Assembly (NCBI RefSeq): GCF_003122365.1
Contig: NZ_CP029254.1
Location: 6,822,001 to 6,886,000, forward strand
Reading direction: 5' to 3'
Origin: Streptomyces spongiicola
Lineage (GTDB): Bacteria; Actinomycetota; Actinomycetes; Streptomycetales; Streptomycetaceae
Length of the DNA: 64,000 nucleotides
Below the pieces are notes generated by a model. The model saw nothing but the letters and a program-made list of their open reading frames with translations, was not told the DNA's origin and did not search any database. Position 1 is the stretch's first letter. Every line of letters begins with the position of its first letter. The translations under genes were made by a program, and so were the position numbers. This document shows positions 39,791-47,941 of this stretch, piece by piece.

Positions 39791-40512
39791 GGGGCGCCCC
39801 GCCGGACCGCCGCCGCCCCGCCGGAATGCCGGCCGCGGGACCGCCTGCCACCGAGTCACCGAGTCACCGAGCAACCGAACCGCCGGAATGCGAGGCCCCC
39901 CAACCGTCGGGCCGCCGGACCGCAGGAAGGACGCCGGGGCGTTCGCCGCTCCGGCGCAGGCCCGTCCGCCGCCCTTCCCCGGCCTCGTGCCGAACCGGCG
40001 GGCGGAATCGACCTCCGCGCGCCGGGGGCCGCCTCCGCCTCGGAGCCACCGGGTTCCACCAGGTCCAGCGGATCCACCGAAGATCCACGGGATCCACCAG
40101 GTCCACCGAAGATCCACCGGATCCACCGGATCCACCAGGTCCGGGGGCCAACCGGCCTCCGCGCGCCGGGTCCTCCCGGGGCGCCCCGACCCCGCTGCCC
40201 GCGCCGTCCCGGACCACCCGCACCGCGCTGTGCATCGGCATCTCCAGCCGCGCCCGCTCGTGCTCCGCCCGGCCCATGTCGTACCGCAGCGGCCCCGCCG
40301 AACAGCTCCCGCTCGCTGTCGGGGACCGCGGCCCCGGCCGCCCTCACCCGTCCGAACCGAACACCCTCATGGCGCCCGTCCCGTGAGGGCATGGACACCC
40401 CCTTTGAACGGCGGCGCGCCGGGCCGCGTATAGACGGTGGGGCCGGGGCCGCTTCCCGGGCCGGGCCCCGCACACCTGGTGACACCGTGTCGGTACGACC
40501 TTGGGGCCGCGG
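39791..40512. other. Intergenic region with GATCCACC repeats
   Basis: About 720 bases, no supported gene. Positions 40060-40140 are imperfect units of GGATCCACC, AGATCCACC and AGGTCCACC. A piece on the minus strand (about 40190-40290, reading YDMGRAEHERARLEMPMHSA) looks coding-like but could not be assigned and has no complete frame. Confidence 0.45.
40404..40434 (+). promoter_or_regulatory. Possible promoter of the S1 protease gene
   Basis: TTGAAC at 40404-40409 and TATAGA at 40429-40434 are separated by 19 bases, about 80 bases before the protease ATG at 40513. The hexamers fit the housekeeping consensus, but the spacing is slightly long. Confidence 0.4.
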
Positions 40513-41910
40513 ATGAGGCACGCACGACGGAACCTTCAGCGGATCGCCCGGCTGGCGGCGGTCGGCGGGCTGGTCTGCGGCTCGCTGATGGTCTCCAGCG
40601 CCATGGCGGGGGAGACCCGGGCGCCGGTGGCAGGCACGGCCCCCGCCCAACCGGCCGCCGCGCCCGGAGGTGCGGTGGTCGAACGGCTCGGGACGTCGCG
40701 GACCGCGGGGAGCTGGGTCGGCGACGACGGCCGCCCCGTGGTCGCCGTGACCGACCAGGGCGCCGCCGCCGAGGTGCGCAGGGCGGGCGCGAACCCCAAG
40801 GTCGTTGACCACAGCACGGACGAACTGCGCTCGGCCACCGAGACCCTGCGCGGCGCGCCGCGGGTGACGGGCACCGCGTGGGCGGTGAACTACCGCACCA
40901 ACGAGGTCGTGGTGCGCGCCGACCGCACCGTGTCCGCCTCCGACTGGTCGCGGCTCACCGAACTCGCCGAGGGCATCGGCGGCTTCGTCCGCATGGAACG
41001 GAGCCAGGGCACCTTCACCACCCGGCTGAACGGCGGCGCACCGATTTTCGGCGGGGCCAGCCGGTGCTCCGCCGGCTTCAACGTCACCGACGGGCAGCGG
41101 TCGTTCGTCCTCACGGCGGGCCACTGCGGGCCCGTCGGTACCACCTGGTTCGGCGACCGCGGACGCAACGACCGGGTCGGCAGCACGGTCGCCGGCAGCT
41201 TCCCGGGCGGTGACTACTCCCTGGTGCGCTACGACGAGAACGCCGTGCCCGATCCGGCCGCCGCCGGCGTCGTGGCCATCGGGGAGGGCCGCGGGGTACG
41301 GATCGTCGGGGCGGCCGATCCCGCCGTCGGCCAGGAGGTCTTCCGCAGCGGAAGCACCACCGGACTCCGTTCCGGGCGGGTGACCGCGCTCAACGCGACC
41401 GTCAACTACCCCGAGGGCACCGTCGGCGGGCTGATCGAGACCACCGTCTGCGCCGAGTCCGGGGACAGTGGCGGTCCGCTGTTCGCCCAGGGCATCGCGC
41501 TCGGTGTCACCTCGGGTGGCACCGGCGACTGCGACAGCGGCGGCACCACCTACTTCCAGCCGGTCACCAGCGCCATGGCGTCGCTCGGGGTGGCGCTCAG
41601 CGGGCCTCCCCCCGCCCCGCCCGGCAGCGTGGACGGACAACCCGCCGCTCCCGCGGACCCGTCGGCGCCCGCCGCCGGCGGCACGGGGCCCGGCGCGGGT
41701 ACGGGGAGCGGTGCCGTGCCGCCGTGGGGCGGCACGTCCGGCCCCGGGATCGTCACCGACATCGCCGCCGGGCTCGGCCCCCTGGGTGCGGTCGCCCCCG
41801 GTGTCGGCGTCATCGGCGCGAGCCTGCTCCTGCTGGTCGTCAGCCGCTGGATCCAGACGGCGCAGGGCCGCCGCAACTACCGGGAGTACTACTCGCAGAC
41901 CTGGGCCTGA
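40513..41910 (+). CDS. Secreted, membrane-anchored S1-family serine protease
   Basis: Chymotrypsin-fold (S1) protease related to streptogrisin/alpha-lytic proteases, 465 residues. A signal peptide (basic start, LAAVGGLVCGSLMVSSAMA) and a propeptide-like segment precede the catalytic domain (about 180-360). The triad is His204 (LTAGHC), Asp234 (GGDYSLV) and Ser319 (GDSGGP). A Pro/Ala/Gly linker (about 365-420) leads to a C-terminal hydrophobic helix (VGVIGASLLLLVVSRW) and basic tail, so it is probably kept on the membrane or wall side. The ATG at 40513 starts the signal peptide. Confidence 0.93.
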   Translation: MRHARRNLQRIARLAAVGGLVCGSLMVSSAMAGETRAPVAGTAPAQPAAAPGGAVVERLGTSRTAGSWVGDDGRPVVAVTDQGAAAEVRRAGANPKVVDHSTDELRSATETLRGAPRVTGTAWAVNYRTNEVVVRADRTVSASDWSRLTELAEGIGGFVRMERSQGTFTTRLNGGAPIFGGASRCSAGFNVTDGQRSFVLTAGHCGPVGTTWFGDRGRNDRVGSTVAGSFPGGDYSLVRYDENAVPDPAAAGVVAIGEGRGVRIVGAADPAVGQEVFRSGSTTGLRSGRVTALNATVNYPEGTVGGLIETTVCAESGDSGGPLFAQGIALGVTSGGTGDCDSGGTTYFQPVTSAMASLGVALSGPPPAPPGSVDGQPAAPADPSAPAAGGTGPGAGTGSGAVPPWGGTSGPGIVTDIAAGLGPLGAVAPGVGVIGASLLLLVVSRWIQTAQGRRNYREYYSQTWA

Positions 41911-42018
41911 GGGGCGCGGCCCCGGGGGCCCGGGTCCCCAGGGGAACACCCGATGTGACGAGCGTCACGCACCGGGTGCGCTTCTGCGGCCGCGGCGCCG
42001 GCGGGTAGCTTCCCCGCC

Positions 42019-43419
42019 ATGACGGACGATCTTGCGTATGCGGGCGTCGCCGGACAGGCCGCGGCCGTCCGCTCCGGCGAGGTGTCGGCCCGGGAACTCA
42101 CCGGGCTGCTCCTCACCCGCATCGAGCGCCACGACGTCAGCCTCAACGCCTTCACCGCCGTCATGGCCGAGGAGGCGCTGGCCGAGGCCGGACGCAGGGA
42201 CGCCACCGCCCCCGAGCAGCGCGGCCCGCTGCACGGCGTACCGGTGGCGATCAAGGAGGAGAACGACGTCGCGGGCCGGGTGACGACGTTCGGCACCGCC
42301 GCCCGCACCCGCCCCGCGAAGGCGGACTCGGAGGTGGTGCGCCGACTGCGCGCCGCGGGCGCGGTCATCGTCGGCAAGACGAACATGCCCGAGTTCGGCC
42401 TGTTCCCGTTCACCGAGTCGTCAGCGCACGGGAGCACCCGCAACCCCTGGGCACCGGACCGCTCACCCGGCGGCTCCAGCGGCGGCTCGGCGAGCGCGGT
42501 CGCGGCCGGGCTGGTTCCGGCCGCCATCGGTGGCGACGGCGGCGGCTCCATCCGCATTCCGGCCGCCTGCTGCGGCCTGTTCGGCCTGAAGCCCACCCGG
42601 GGCCGGGTCAGCACCGCGCCGCATCCGCATCTGTGGTGGGCGCTCGGGGTGCTCGGACCGCTGACGCGCTCGGTGCTGGACTCCGGCCTCGTCCACGACG
42701 CGATCCGCGGCTCCCTGCCCGGTGACATGTTCCGTGCCGGCACACCCGCCGGCTCCTTCGCGGCCGCCGCGACCGCCGAAGGCCCCCGGCTGCGGATCGG
42801 CTGGTCCACCCGGCCCGCCGCACGAGGCGTGCGGCCCGCGCCGGAGGTCGTCGAGGCCGTCACCGGGACGGCCGCCCTGCTGGCCGGACTGGGGCACCGG
42901 GTGGAGGAGATCGATCCCGGCTACCCCGACTCCACCGCCGCGTTCGTGCCGCAGTTCTTCGCCGGACTGCGCACGGAGGCGTTCGCGGTCGACGACTACG
43001 CCCGGCTGGAGCGGCGCACCCGTGAGTCCGTCCGCCTCGGTGCCTGGGCCGGACCCGCCGTCACCCGGTGGGCGATGGACCGGGGGGAGCGGGCGGCCGT
43101 CCGGGCGAACCGGGTGTTCGACCGGGTCGACGTGCTGCTCACCCCGACGATCGCCGGCCTTCCGCCCACGGCGGGCCGCCTGGAGGGCACCGGCACGGTG
43201 CGAGCTGCCCTGCGGTCCCTGCCGATGATCGCGTACTGCGCGCTGTGGAACGTCACCGGCAACCCCGCGGCATCGGTCCCGGCCGGATTCACTGCCTGCG
43301 GACTGCCCCTCGCCGTACAGCTCGTCGGCCGCCGCGACGACGAGACGACGCTGCTGTCCCTGGCCGCAGAGCTGGAGCGGGCCCGCCCCTGGTCCGATCG
43401 CAGGCCGCTGCCGGCCTGA
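42019..43419 (+). CDS. Amidase signature family enzyme
   Basis: Amidase of 466 residues. The Ser-Ser-Lys triad is Lys79 (VAIKEEND), Ser153 (GGSSGGS) and Ser177 (GGGSIRIPA). Other family blocks are GPLHGVPVAIK, VIVGKTNMPEFGL and a C-terminal NVTGNPAASVPAG. It hydrolyses an unknown carboxamide in the cytoplasm. No GatB or GatC genes are adjacent and the C terminus is that of stand-alone amidases, so a glutamyl-tRNA role is unlikely. It starts 108 bases after the protease gene. Confidence 0.93.
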   Translation: MTDDLAYAGVAGQAAAVRSGEVSARELTGLLLTRIERHDVSLNAFTAVMAEEALAEAGRRDATAPEQRGPLHGVPVAIKEENDVAGRVTTFGTAARTRPAKADSEVVRRLRAAGAVIVGKTNMPEFGLFPFTESSAHGSTRNPWAPDRSPGGSSGGSASAVAAGLVPAAIGGDGGGSIRIPAACCGLFGLKPTRGRVSTAPHPHLWWALGVLGPLTRSVLDSGLVHDAIRGSLPGDMFRAGTPAGSFAAAATAEGPRLRIGWSTRPAARGVRPAPEVVEAVTGTAALLAGLGHRVEEIDPGYPDSTAAFVPQFFAGLRTEAFAVDDYARLERRTRESVRLGAWAGPAVTRWAMDRGERAAVRANRVFDRVDVLLTPTIAGLPPTAGRLEGTGTVRAALRSLPMIAYCALWNVTGNPAASVPAGFTACGLPLAVQLVGRRDDETTLLSLAAELERARPWSDRRPLPA

Positions 43420-43529
43420 GCCGGGGCCCTTGCGGGCCGGGTGCCACCGGTGTGGGTGGCTGTGCGGGGCGGACGGGGCCCCGCGGGCGCTCCGCCGGAA
43501 GGCGCGCGGGGGAGCCGGGGCCGTCAGAT

Positions 43530-43960
43530 GATGCCATTTCGGCCCGGATGGTCTTGCCGTTCTCCGTGTGGCGCGGTGCCCCCGCGCCCGGGGCACCGCG
43601 CCACCAGCAGCAGGCCCCGGCCGCCCTCGCCCGTAGTAGGGGCATGGCACCGCCGGGGCGGGGTCGCTGTCGCCGTCGGACACTTCGCAGGTCCGGACGT
43701 GCGGTGCTGTTGTCGTCGGACGCTTCGCAGGTCCGGACGTGCGGTGCTGTTGTCGTCGGACGCTTCGCAGGTCCGGACGCGGTCGCGGATCAGACGCGGC
43801 CGCGCCGGCGAACCCGCGTACCGGATCGTGTTGGTGACCAGCTCGCTCGCGATCGGTTCGGTGGCGAACGCGGCGTCGCCGAGCGCCCGGGGCAGCTGGC
43901 GGGTGACGGGGGAGCGGGCGGTCGGGACGGCGGCCGGATCGCTGGTGGCGCGGTCCCGCC
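43530..43960 (-). pseudogene. SpoIIE-type phosphatase C-terminal HATPase domain, degraded
   Basis: Read on the minus strand, the fragment gives DPAAVPTARSPVTRQLPRAL, then AAFATEPIASELVTNTIRYA and GSPARPRLIRDRVRTCEASD, the classic HATPase_c_2 domain at the end of Streptomyces GAF/PAS/SpoIIE proteins (compare ELVTNAIRYA, CEVSD). The expected GGRGLLLVA and GKTIWAE segments occur later in other frames (RHTENGKTIRAEM). The break coincides with a 40-bp direct repeat in three copies (about 43670-43780) that multiplies the VRTCEVSD codons out of frame. The catalytic phosphatase part is absent. Confidence 0.8.
43670..43780. repeat. 40-bp tandem repeat, about three copies
   Basis: Copies start at about 43670, 43710 and 43750, the last incomplete. 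Each includes CTTCGCAGGTCCGGACG. Because 40 is not a multiple of three, the duplication shifts the frame of the pseudogene it lies in. Confidence 0.92.
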
Positions 43961-44123
43961 GGCCCGGCGCCCGGCGCCCGGGGAGCGCACCGGTGCACTC
44001 CCGGCGGCCGGGCCGTGGTAACCGGGTATGTGCACTGGCCCGGGCCGCCGGGGGATGGAAAGCTTGCGGCCCACAGACTGTCGCCGCTCACCGACGGGTG
44101 GAGGCCCGACGGGTGGAGGCCCC

Positions 44124-44645
44124 TTGACGACTCTCCGACGACTGGTCGTCCTCAGGCACGCGAAGTCCGCCCGGCCGCCCGGCGTGGCCGATGCCGAGCG
44201 GCCACTGGCCGAGCGCGGGCTGCGCGACGCGCCCGCCGCGGGCCGCTGGCTGCGGGACGCAGGCTGTGTCCCGGACCTCGTGGTGTGCTCGACCGCCGTC
44301 CGTGCCCGCCAGACCTGGGACCTCGCCGCCCGGGAGCTACCCGCCGGCCCGGCGGCCCGCCATGACCCGCGGCTCTACGGCGCGGACGCCATGGACCTGC
44401 TCGCCGTCGTGCGGGAGACCCCGGACGAGGTGGCGACCCTGCTGCTCGTCGGCCACAATCCGGCGCTCGAGGAGTTCGTGCTGCTGCTGGCGCCGGAAGG
44501 CCTCGGCGACACCCTCCAGCGGGTCGAGGAGAAGTTCCCGACCTCGGCCATCGCGGTGCTGACCCAGCAGACGTCATGGCCCGAGGCCGCCCCCGGGGGC
44601 TCCCTGCTCACCGATGTCGCCGTCCCCCGCGGCGCCGCGGACTGA
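44124..44645 (+). CDS. SixA-like histidine phosphatase
   Basis: Phosphohistidine phosphatase-type member of the histidine phosphatase superfamily, 173 residues. The catalytic His lies in VVLRHAKSA near the N terminus (about residue 11). A second His lies in LLLVGHNPALEE, and RARQTWDLAA is also typical. The TTG start at 44124 has GGAGG five bases upstream; the longer frame from 44028 adds unrelated residues. In E. coli SixA removes phosphate from phosphotransfer proteins; the partner here is unknown. Confidence 0.9.
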   Translation: MTTLRRLVVLRHAKSARPPGVADAERPLAERGLRDAPAAGRWLRDAGCVPDLVVCSTAVRARQTWDLAARELPAGPAARHDPRLYGADAMDLLAVVRETPDEVATLLLVGHNPALEEFVLLLAPEGLGDTLQRVEEKFPTSAIAVLTQQTSWPEAAPGGSLLTDVAVPRGAAD

Positions 44646-45351
44646 ACTCGGTACGGCCCCCACCGCCCGGCTCGGCGACCCGGGGCGTGAAGCGGGTGGG
44701 CGCGAGAGCACGAGGCGGACTGCCCCGGGGCTGGAGGCGGGCGGTGGGGTCCCGGCTCCCGTCGCAGGCCGGGCCTGTGCCCGGAGAGCGCGGGACGGGT
44801 TCCGGCGCGCTGCGGCGGTGCGCCCGAGACGGGCCGGACGCGCTTGGGAGGTACGCCTGCCCTGCGCCTGCCTGGTGTCTGCTCTACGCCCGACATGCGC
44901 CCGATATGCCTCTGTCCTGCCTCTGTCCTGCGTCTGCCCTGGGCCTGGCGTGTTCCTGCCCGGTGTCCGACGCGCCTTGGGCGTGCGCGCGAGTGTGCCG
45001 GAGACGCGCCCGAGGTGCGCGGGACGTGCTCCGGGGCGTTTCGGATGTGCGCCTGAGATGCGCCTCAGACAGGCCTGAGATGCGGCGGAGATGCGGCCGA
45101 GACACGCCTGAGATGCGGCGGAGTAGCGCCGGGTCCGCGCCGAACGGCCGGTACGTCGTGCCGTACGGGCCGGGCGCCGCGGCCCTGCACCGTGCACCAC
45201 ACCCCGCCGTACGGCCGGCACACCCCGCCGTACGGCCGCCGTCCGCCGCCGGGCCGCGCAGGGTACCCCGAGCGGCCCAACCCCCGCGCTGCGCCTCGGC
45301 CGGACACGGCACCGGCCCCTACGGTGTGCCATCGGAAAGGGCCGGTGAGAC
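44646..45351. other. Gene-free region with degenerate repeats
   Basis: About 700 bases. Contains GCCTCTGTCCTGC repeats (44905-44935), GAGATGCG(G/C)C repeats (45055-45120) and two CACCCCGCCGTACGGCCG units (45203-45240). No gene is supported. Confidence 0.5.
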
Positions 45352-45900
45352 ATGGCGGCATCGGGACGGCAGGGCCCGGGGGCGGCGGTCCCGGAGGCGT
45401 CGCACGGCGCCCCGAAGGCGGGCGAGACCGCGGCGGCCCGGCTGAAGGAGCGCATCTACGCGACCATCACGATCACCGCCGTCACGGTCGCCCTGTCCGA
45501 GACGGCGCACCCCGCGCACCTGGAGTCCGCCCTCACGGTGGCCGTGACCGCACTCGGGGTCTGGCTGGCCACCCTCGTCGCCGACGAGCAGTCGCACCGG
45601 GCGCTGACGGGGCGCGGCGCGACCCTCGGGGAGATCCGCGCCGCGCTGTACGTCTCCAGTCCGCTGCTGCTCTCCGCCGTGGGACCGCTCGTTCTGATCG
45701 GCGTCTCGGCGCTGGGGGTGCTGGAGCTTGACGCCGCCCTGCTGCTGAGCGCGGTGCTCGCCGCGGCGAGCCTGTTCGTGTGGGGCTGGCGCACCGGGCT
45801 GCGGATGGGCAACGGACCGCTGAGTGCCGTGGTCTCCGGGATTGTCGACACCCTCATCGGAATGGCCGTGATCGCCGTGAAACTGCTCGTGGGCCCTTGA
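45352..45900 (+). CDS. Hypothetical integral membrane protein
   Basis: Protein of 182 residues with about four or five hydrophobic segments (ATITITAVTVALS, ALTVAVTALGVWLATLV, VSSPLLLSAVGPLVLIGVSA, AALLLSAVLAAASLFVWGW, DTLIGMAVIAVKLLVG). Conserved-looking polar pieces are ADEQSHRALTGRG and WGWRTGLRMGNGP. I cannot assign a transport or enzymatic role. The ATG has a GGAAAGG 11 bases upstream. It stands alone before the mutA operon. Confidence 0.82.
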   Translation: MAASGRQGPGAAVPEASHGAPKAGETAAARLKERIYATITITAVTVALSETAHPAHLESALTVAVTALGVWLATLVADEQSHRALTGRGATLGEIRAALYVSSPLLLSAVGPLVLIGVSALGVLELDAALLLSAVLAAASLFVWGWRTGLRMGNGPLSAVVSGIVDTLIGMAVIAVKLLVGP

Positions 45901-46072
45901 CGCCGTGTCGCGCACCTTGGCCGGCGGGGCGCCGGAGGCGGTACGGGCGGTGGGCACACCGGACATCCCGCCCTTGTCGGGCAGTCGATGCGGCACCGAG
46001 TGCCAAATCAGCGAGCAAGGTCACAGCCGTCTCCTATCCTGCTCATCCGTAACCCTGCCCTAGCATCCGAGC

Positions 46073-47941
46073 ATGACGGTTCTGCCTGATGACGGGCTCA
46101 CGCTCGCCTCCGAGTTCCCCGACGCCACCCATGAGCAGTGGCAGCGCCTCGTCGAGGGTGTGCTGCGCAAATCGGGCAAGGACGTGTCGGGTGCGGCGGC
46201 GGAAGAGGCGCTGGCGACAGCCCTGGACGACGGGCTCGTGGCGAGCCCCCTCTACACCGCGCGGGACACCGCGCCCGACGCCGGCTATCCCGGCTTCGCG
46301 CCGTATCTGCGCGGCGGCCGGCCGGTCGGCGGCTGGGACGTGCGCCAGCGCCACGGGCGCCCGGAGGCGGACCGCGCCAACGAGGCGGTCCTCGCGGACC
46401 TCGAGAACGGCGTCACCTCCCTCTGGCTCACCGTCGGGGACGCCGGATTGCCGGTGACCGGCCTCGCCCGGGCCCTGGACGGCGTCTACCTCGACCTCGC
46501 CCCGGTCGTCCTCGACGCCGGCCCGGACACCGCGGCCGCCGCCGGTGAACTGCTGCGCCTCTACGAGGAGCGCGGCGTCCCCCGCGAGGAGGCGAGGGGC
46601 AACCTGGGCGCCGACCCGCTCGGAGCGTCCGCCCGCACCGGGGAGCCCGTGGACACCGAGGCGGCGGTGGAACTCGCCCGCCGCACCGGCGACCGGTACC
46701 CGGCGCTCCGCGCACTGACCGTCGACGCGCTGCCCTACCACGAGGCCGGCGCCTCCGCCGGACAGGAGCTGGGCGTGTCGATCGCGACCGGAGTCGCCTA
46801 CCTCCGGGCCCTCACCGCCGCCGGACTGGCGACCGGGGACGCCCTGCGGCAGCTGGAGTTCCGCTACGCCGCGACCGCCGACCAGTTCCTCACCGTCGCC
46901 AAACTGCGCGCCGCCCGCCGGCTGTGGGCGCGCGTCGCGGAGGTGTCCGGTGCCGCCGGGGACGCGGGCGCGGCCCAGCGGCAGCACGCGGTGACCTCGC
47001 CGGTGATGATGACCCGCCGCGACCCGTACGTGAACATGCTGCGCACCACCATCGCCTGCCTCGGCGCGGGCGTCGGCGGCGCGGACGCCGTGACCGTGCT
47101 GCCCTTCGACCACGAACTGGGCCTGCCGGACGCCTTCGCCCGCCGCATCGCCCGCAACACCTCCTCCATCCTGCTGGAGGAGTCGCACCTCGGCCGGGTC
47201 GCCGACCCCGCGGGCGGCTCCTGGTACGTGGAACGGCTCACCGACGAACTCGCCCACGCGGCCTGGGCGTTCTTCCAGGAAGTGGAGCGGGCCGGGGGCC
47301 AGGGCGAGGCGCTGCGCTCCGGACTGGTCGGCGAGCGCATCGCCACCACCTGGGCGGAGCGCAAGCGCGGGCTCGCCAAGCGCCGTGAACCCGTCACCGG
47401 GGTCAGCGAGTTCCCGTTCCTCGGCGAGAAGCCCGTCGAGCGCGAGCCCGCGCCCGCAGCCGTCCGCCCGGCAGCCGTCAGCCCCGGGGGCGGGCTGCCC
47501 CGGGTGCGCCGCGACGAGGACTACGAGGCCCTGCGCGCCCGCTCCGACGCCCATCTGGCCGCGACCGGCGCCCGCCCCCGCGTCTTCCTCGCCGCGCTCG
47601 GCCCCGCCTCCGCGCACACCGCGCGGGTGGCGTTCGCCTCGAACCTGTTCCAGGCGGGCGGTGTCGAACCGGTCCACGACCCGGTGACGGTCGACGCCGC
47701 CACGGCCGCCGGCGCCTTCGCCCGCAGCGGCGCCTCGGTCGCCTGCCTCTGCTCCGGCGACGCGCTGTACGAGGAGCAGGCCGGGGAGGTCGCCGAGGCC
47801 CTCAGGTCGGCCGGCGCCCGCCAGGTGTTCCTGGCCGGCCGCCCCGCCGAGTACCCGGGCGTCGACGCCTACGTCTTCGCGGGCTGCGACGCCGTCGGCG
47901 TGCTGTCCTCCGTTCTCGACCGCATGGGAGTGGCCCGGTGA
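46073..47941 (+). CDS. mutA: Methylmalonyl-CoA mutase small (beta) subunit
   Basis: Non-cofactor subunit of the MutAB heterodimer that interconverts (R)-methylmalonyl-CoA and succinyl-CoA, linking propionate/odd-chain metabolism and polyketide precursor supply. The 622 residues match the expected length. The TIM-barrel half has GVAYLRALTAAGL, QFLTVAKLRAARRLWARVAE and TSPVMMTRRDPYVNML. The C-terminal cobalamin-type fold lacks the DxHxxG motif, as expected for MutA. The stop overlaps the mutB start (GTGA). Confidence 0.95.
   Translation: MTVLPDDGLTLASEFPDATHEQWQRLVEGVLRKSGKDVSGAAAEEALATALDDGLVASPLYTARDTAPDAGYPGFAPYLRGGRPVGGWDVRQRHGRPEADRANEAVLADLENGVTSLWLTVGDAGLPVTGLARALDGVYLDLAPVVLDAGPDTAAAAGELLRLYEERGVPREEARGNLGADPLGASARTGEPVDTEAAVELARRTGDRYPALRALTVDALPYHEAGASAGQELGVSIATGVAYLRALTAAGLATGDALRQLEFRYAATADQFLTVAKLRAARRLWARVAEVSGAAGDAGAAQRQHAVTSPVMMTRRDPYVNMLRTTIACLGAGVGGADAVTVLPFDHELGLPDAFARRIARNTSSILLEESHLGRVADPAGGSWYVERLTDELAHAAWAFFQEVERAGGQGEALRSGLVGERIATTWAERKRGLAKRREPVTGVSEFPFLGEKPVEREPAPAAVRPAAVSPGGGLPRVRRDEDYEALRARSDAHLAATGARPRVFLAALGPASAHTARVAFASNLFQAGGVEPVHDPVTVDAATAAGAFARSGASVACLCSGDALYEEQAGEVAEALRSAGARQVFLAGRPAEYPGVDAYVFAGCDAVGVLSSVLDRMGVAR

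Larger units (their letters stand above)
43420..44123. other. Intergenic region holding a pseudogene and 40-bp repeats
   Basis: About 700 bases between the amidase and SixA-like genes. A weak hairpin GGCCC-TTGC-GGGCC follows the amidase stop. Most of the rest is the minus-strand HATPase pseudogene with its 40-bp repeat. Confidence 0.5.

Noticed and set aside
40190..40386. Minus-strand gene fragment containing YDMGRAEHERARLEMPMHSA
   Set aside because: Coding-like composition, but no complete frame, no recognised family, and it runs into repeats.
42019..43419. GatA subunit of glutamyl-tRNA amidotransferase
   Set aside because: No gatB/gatC neighbours and the sequence follows stand-alone amidases; only the shared amidase signature argues for GatA.
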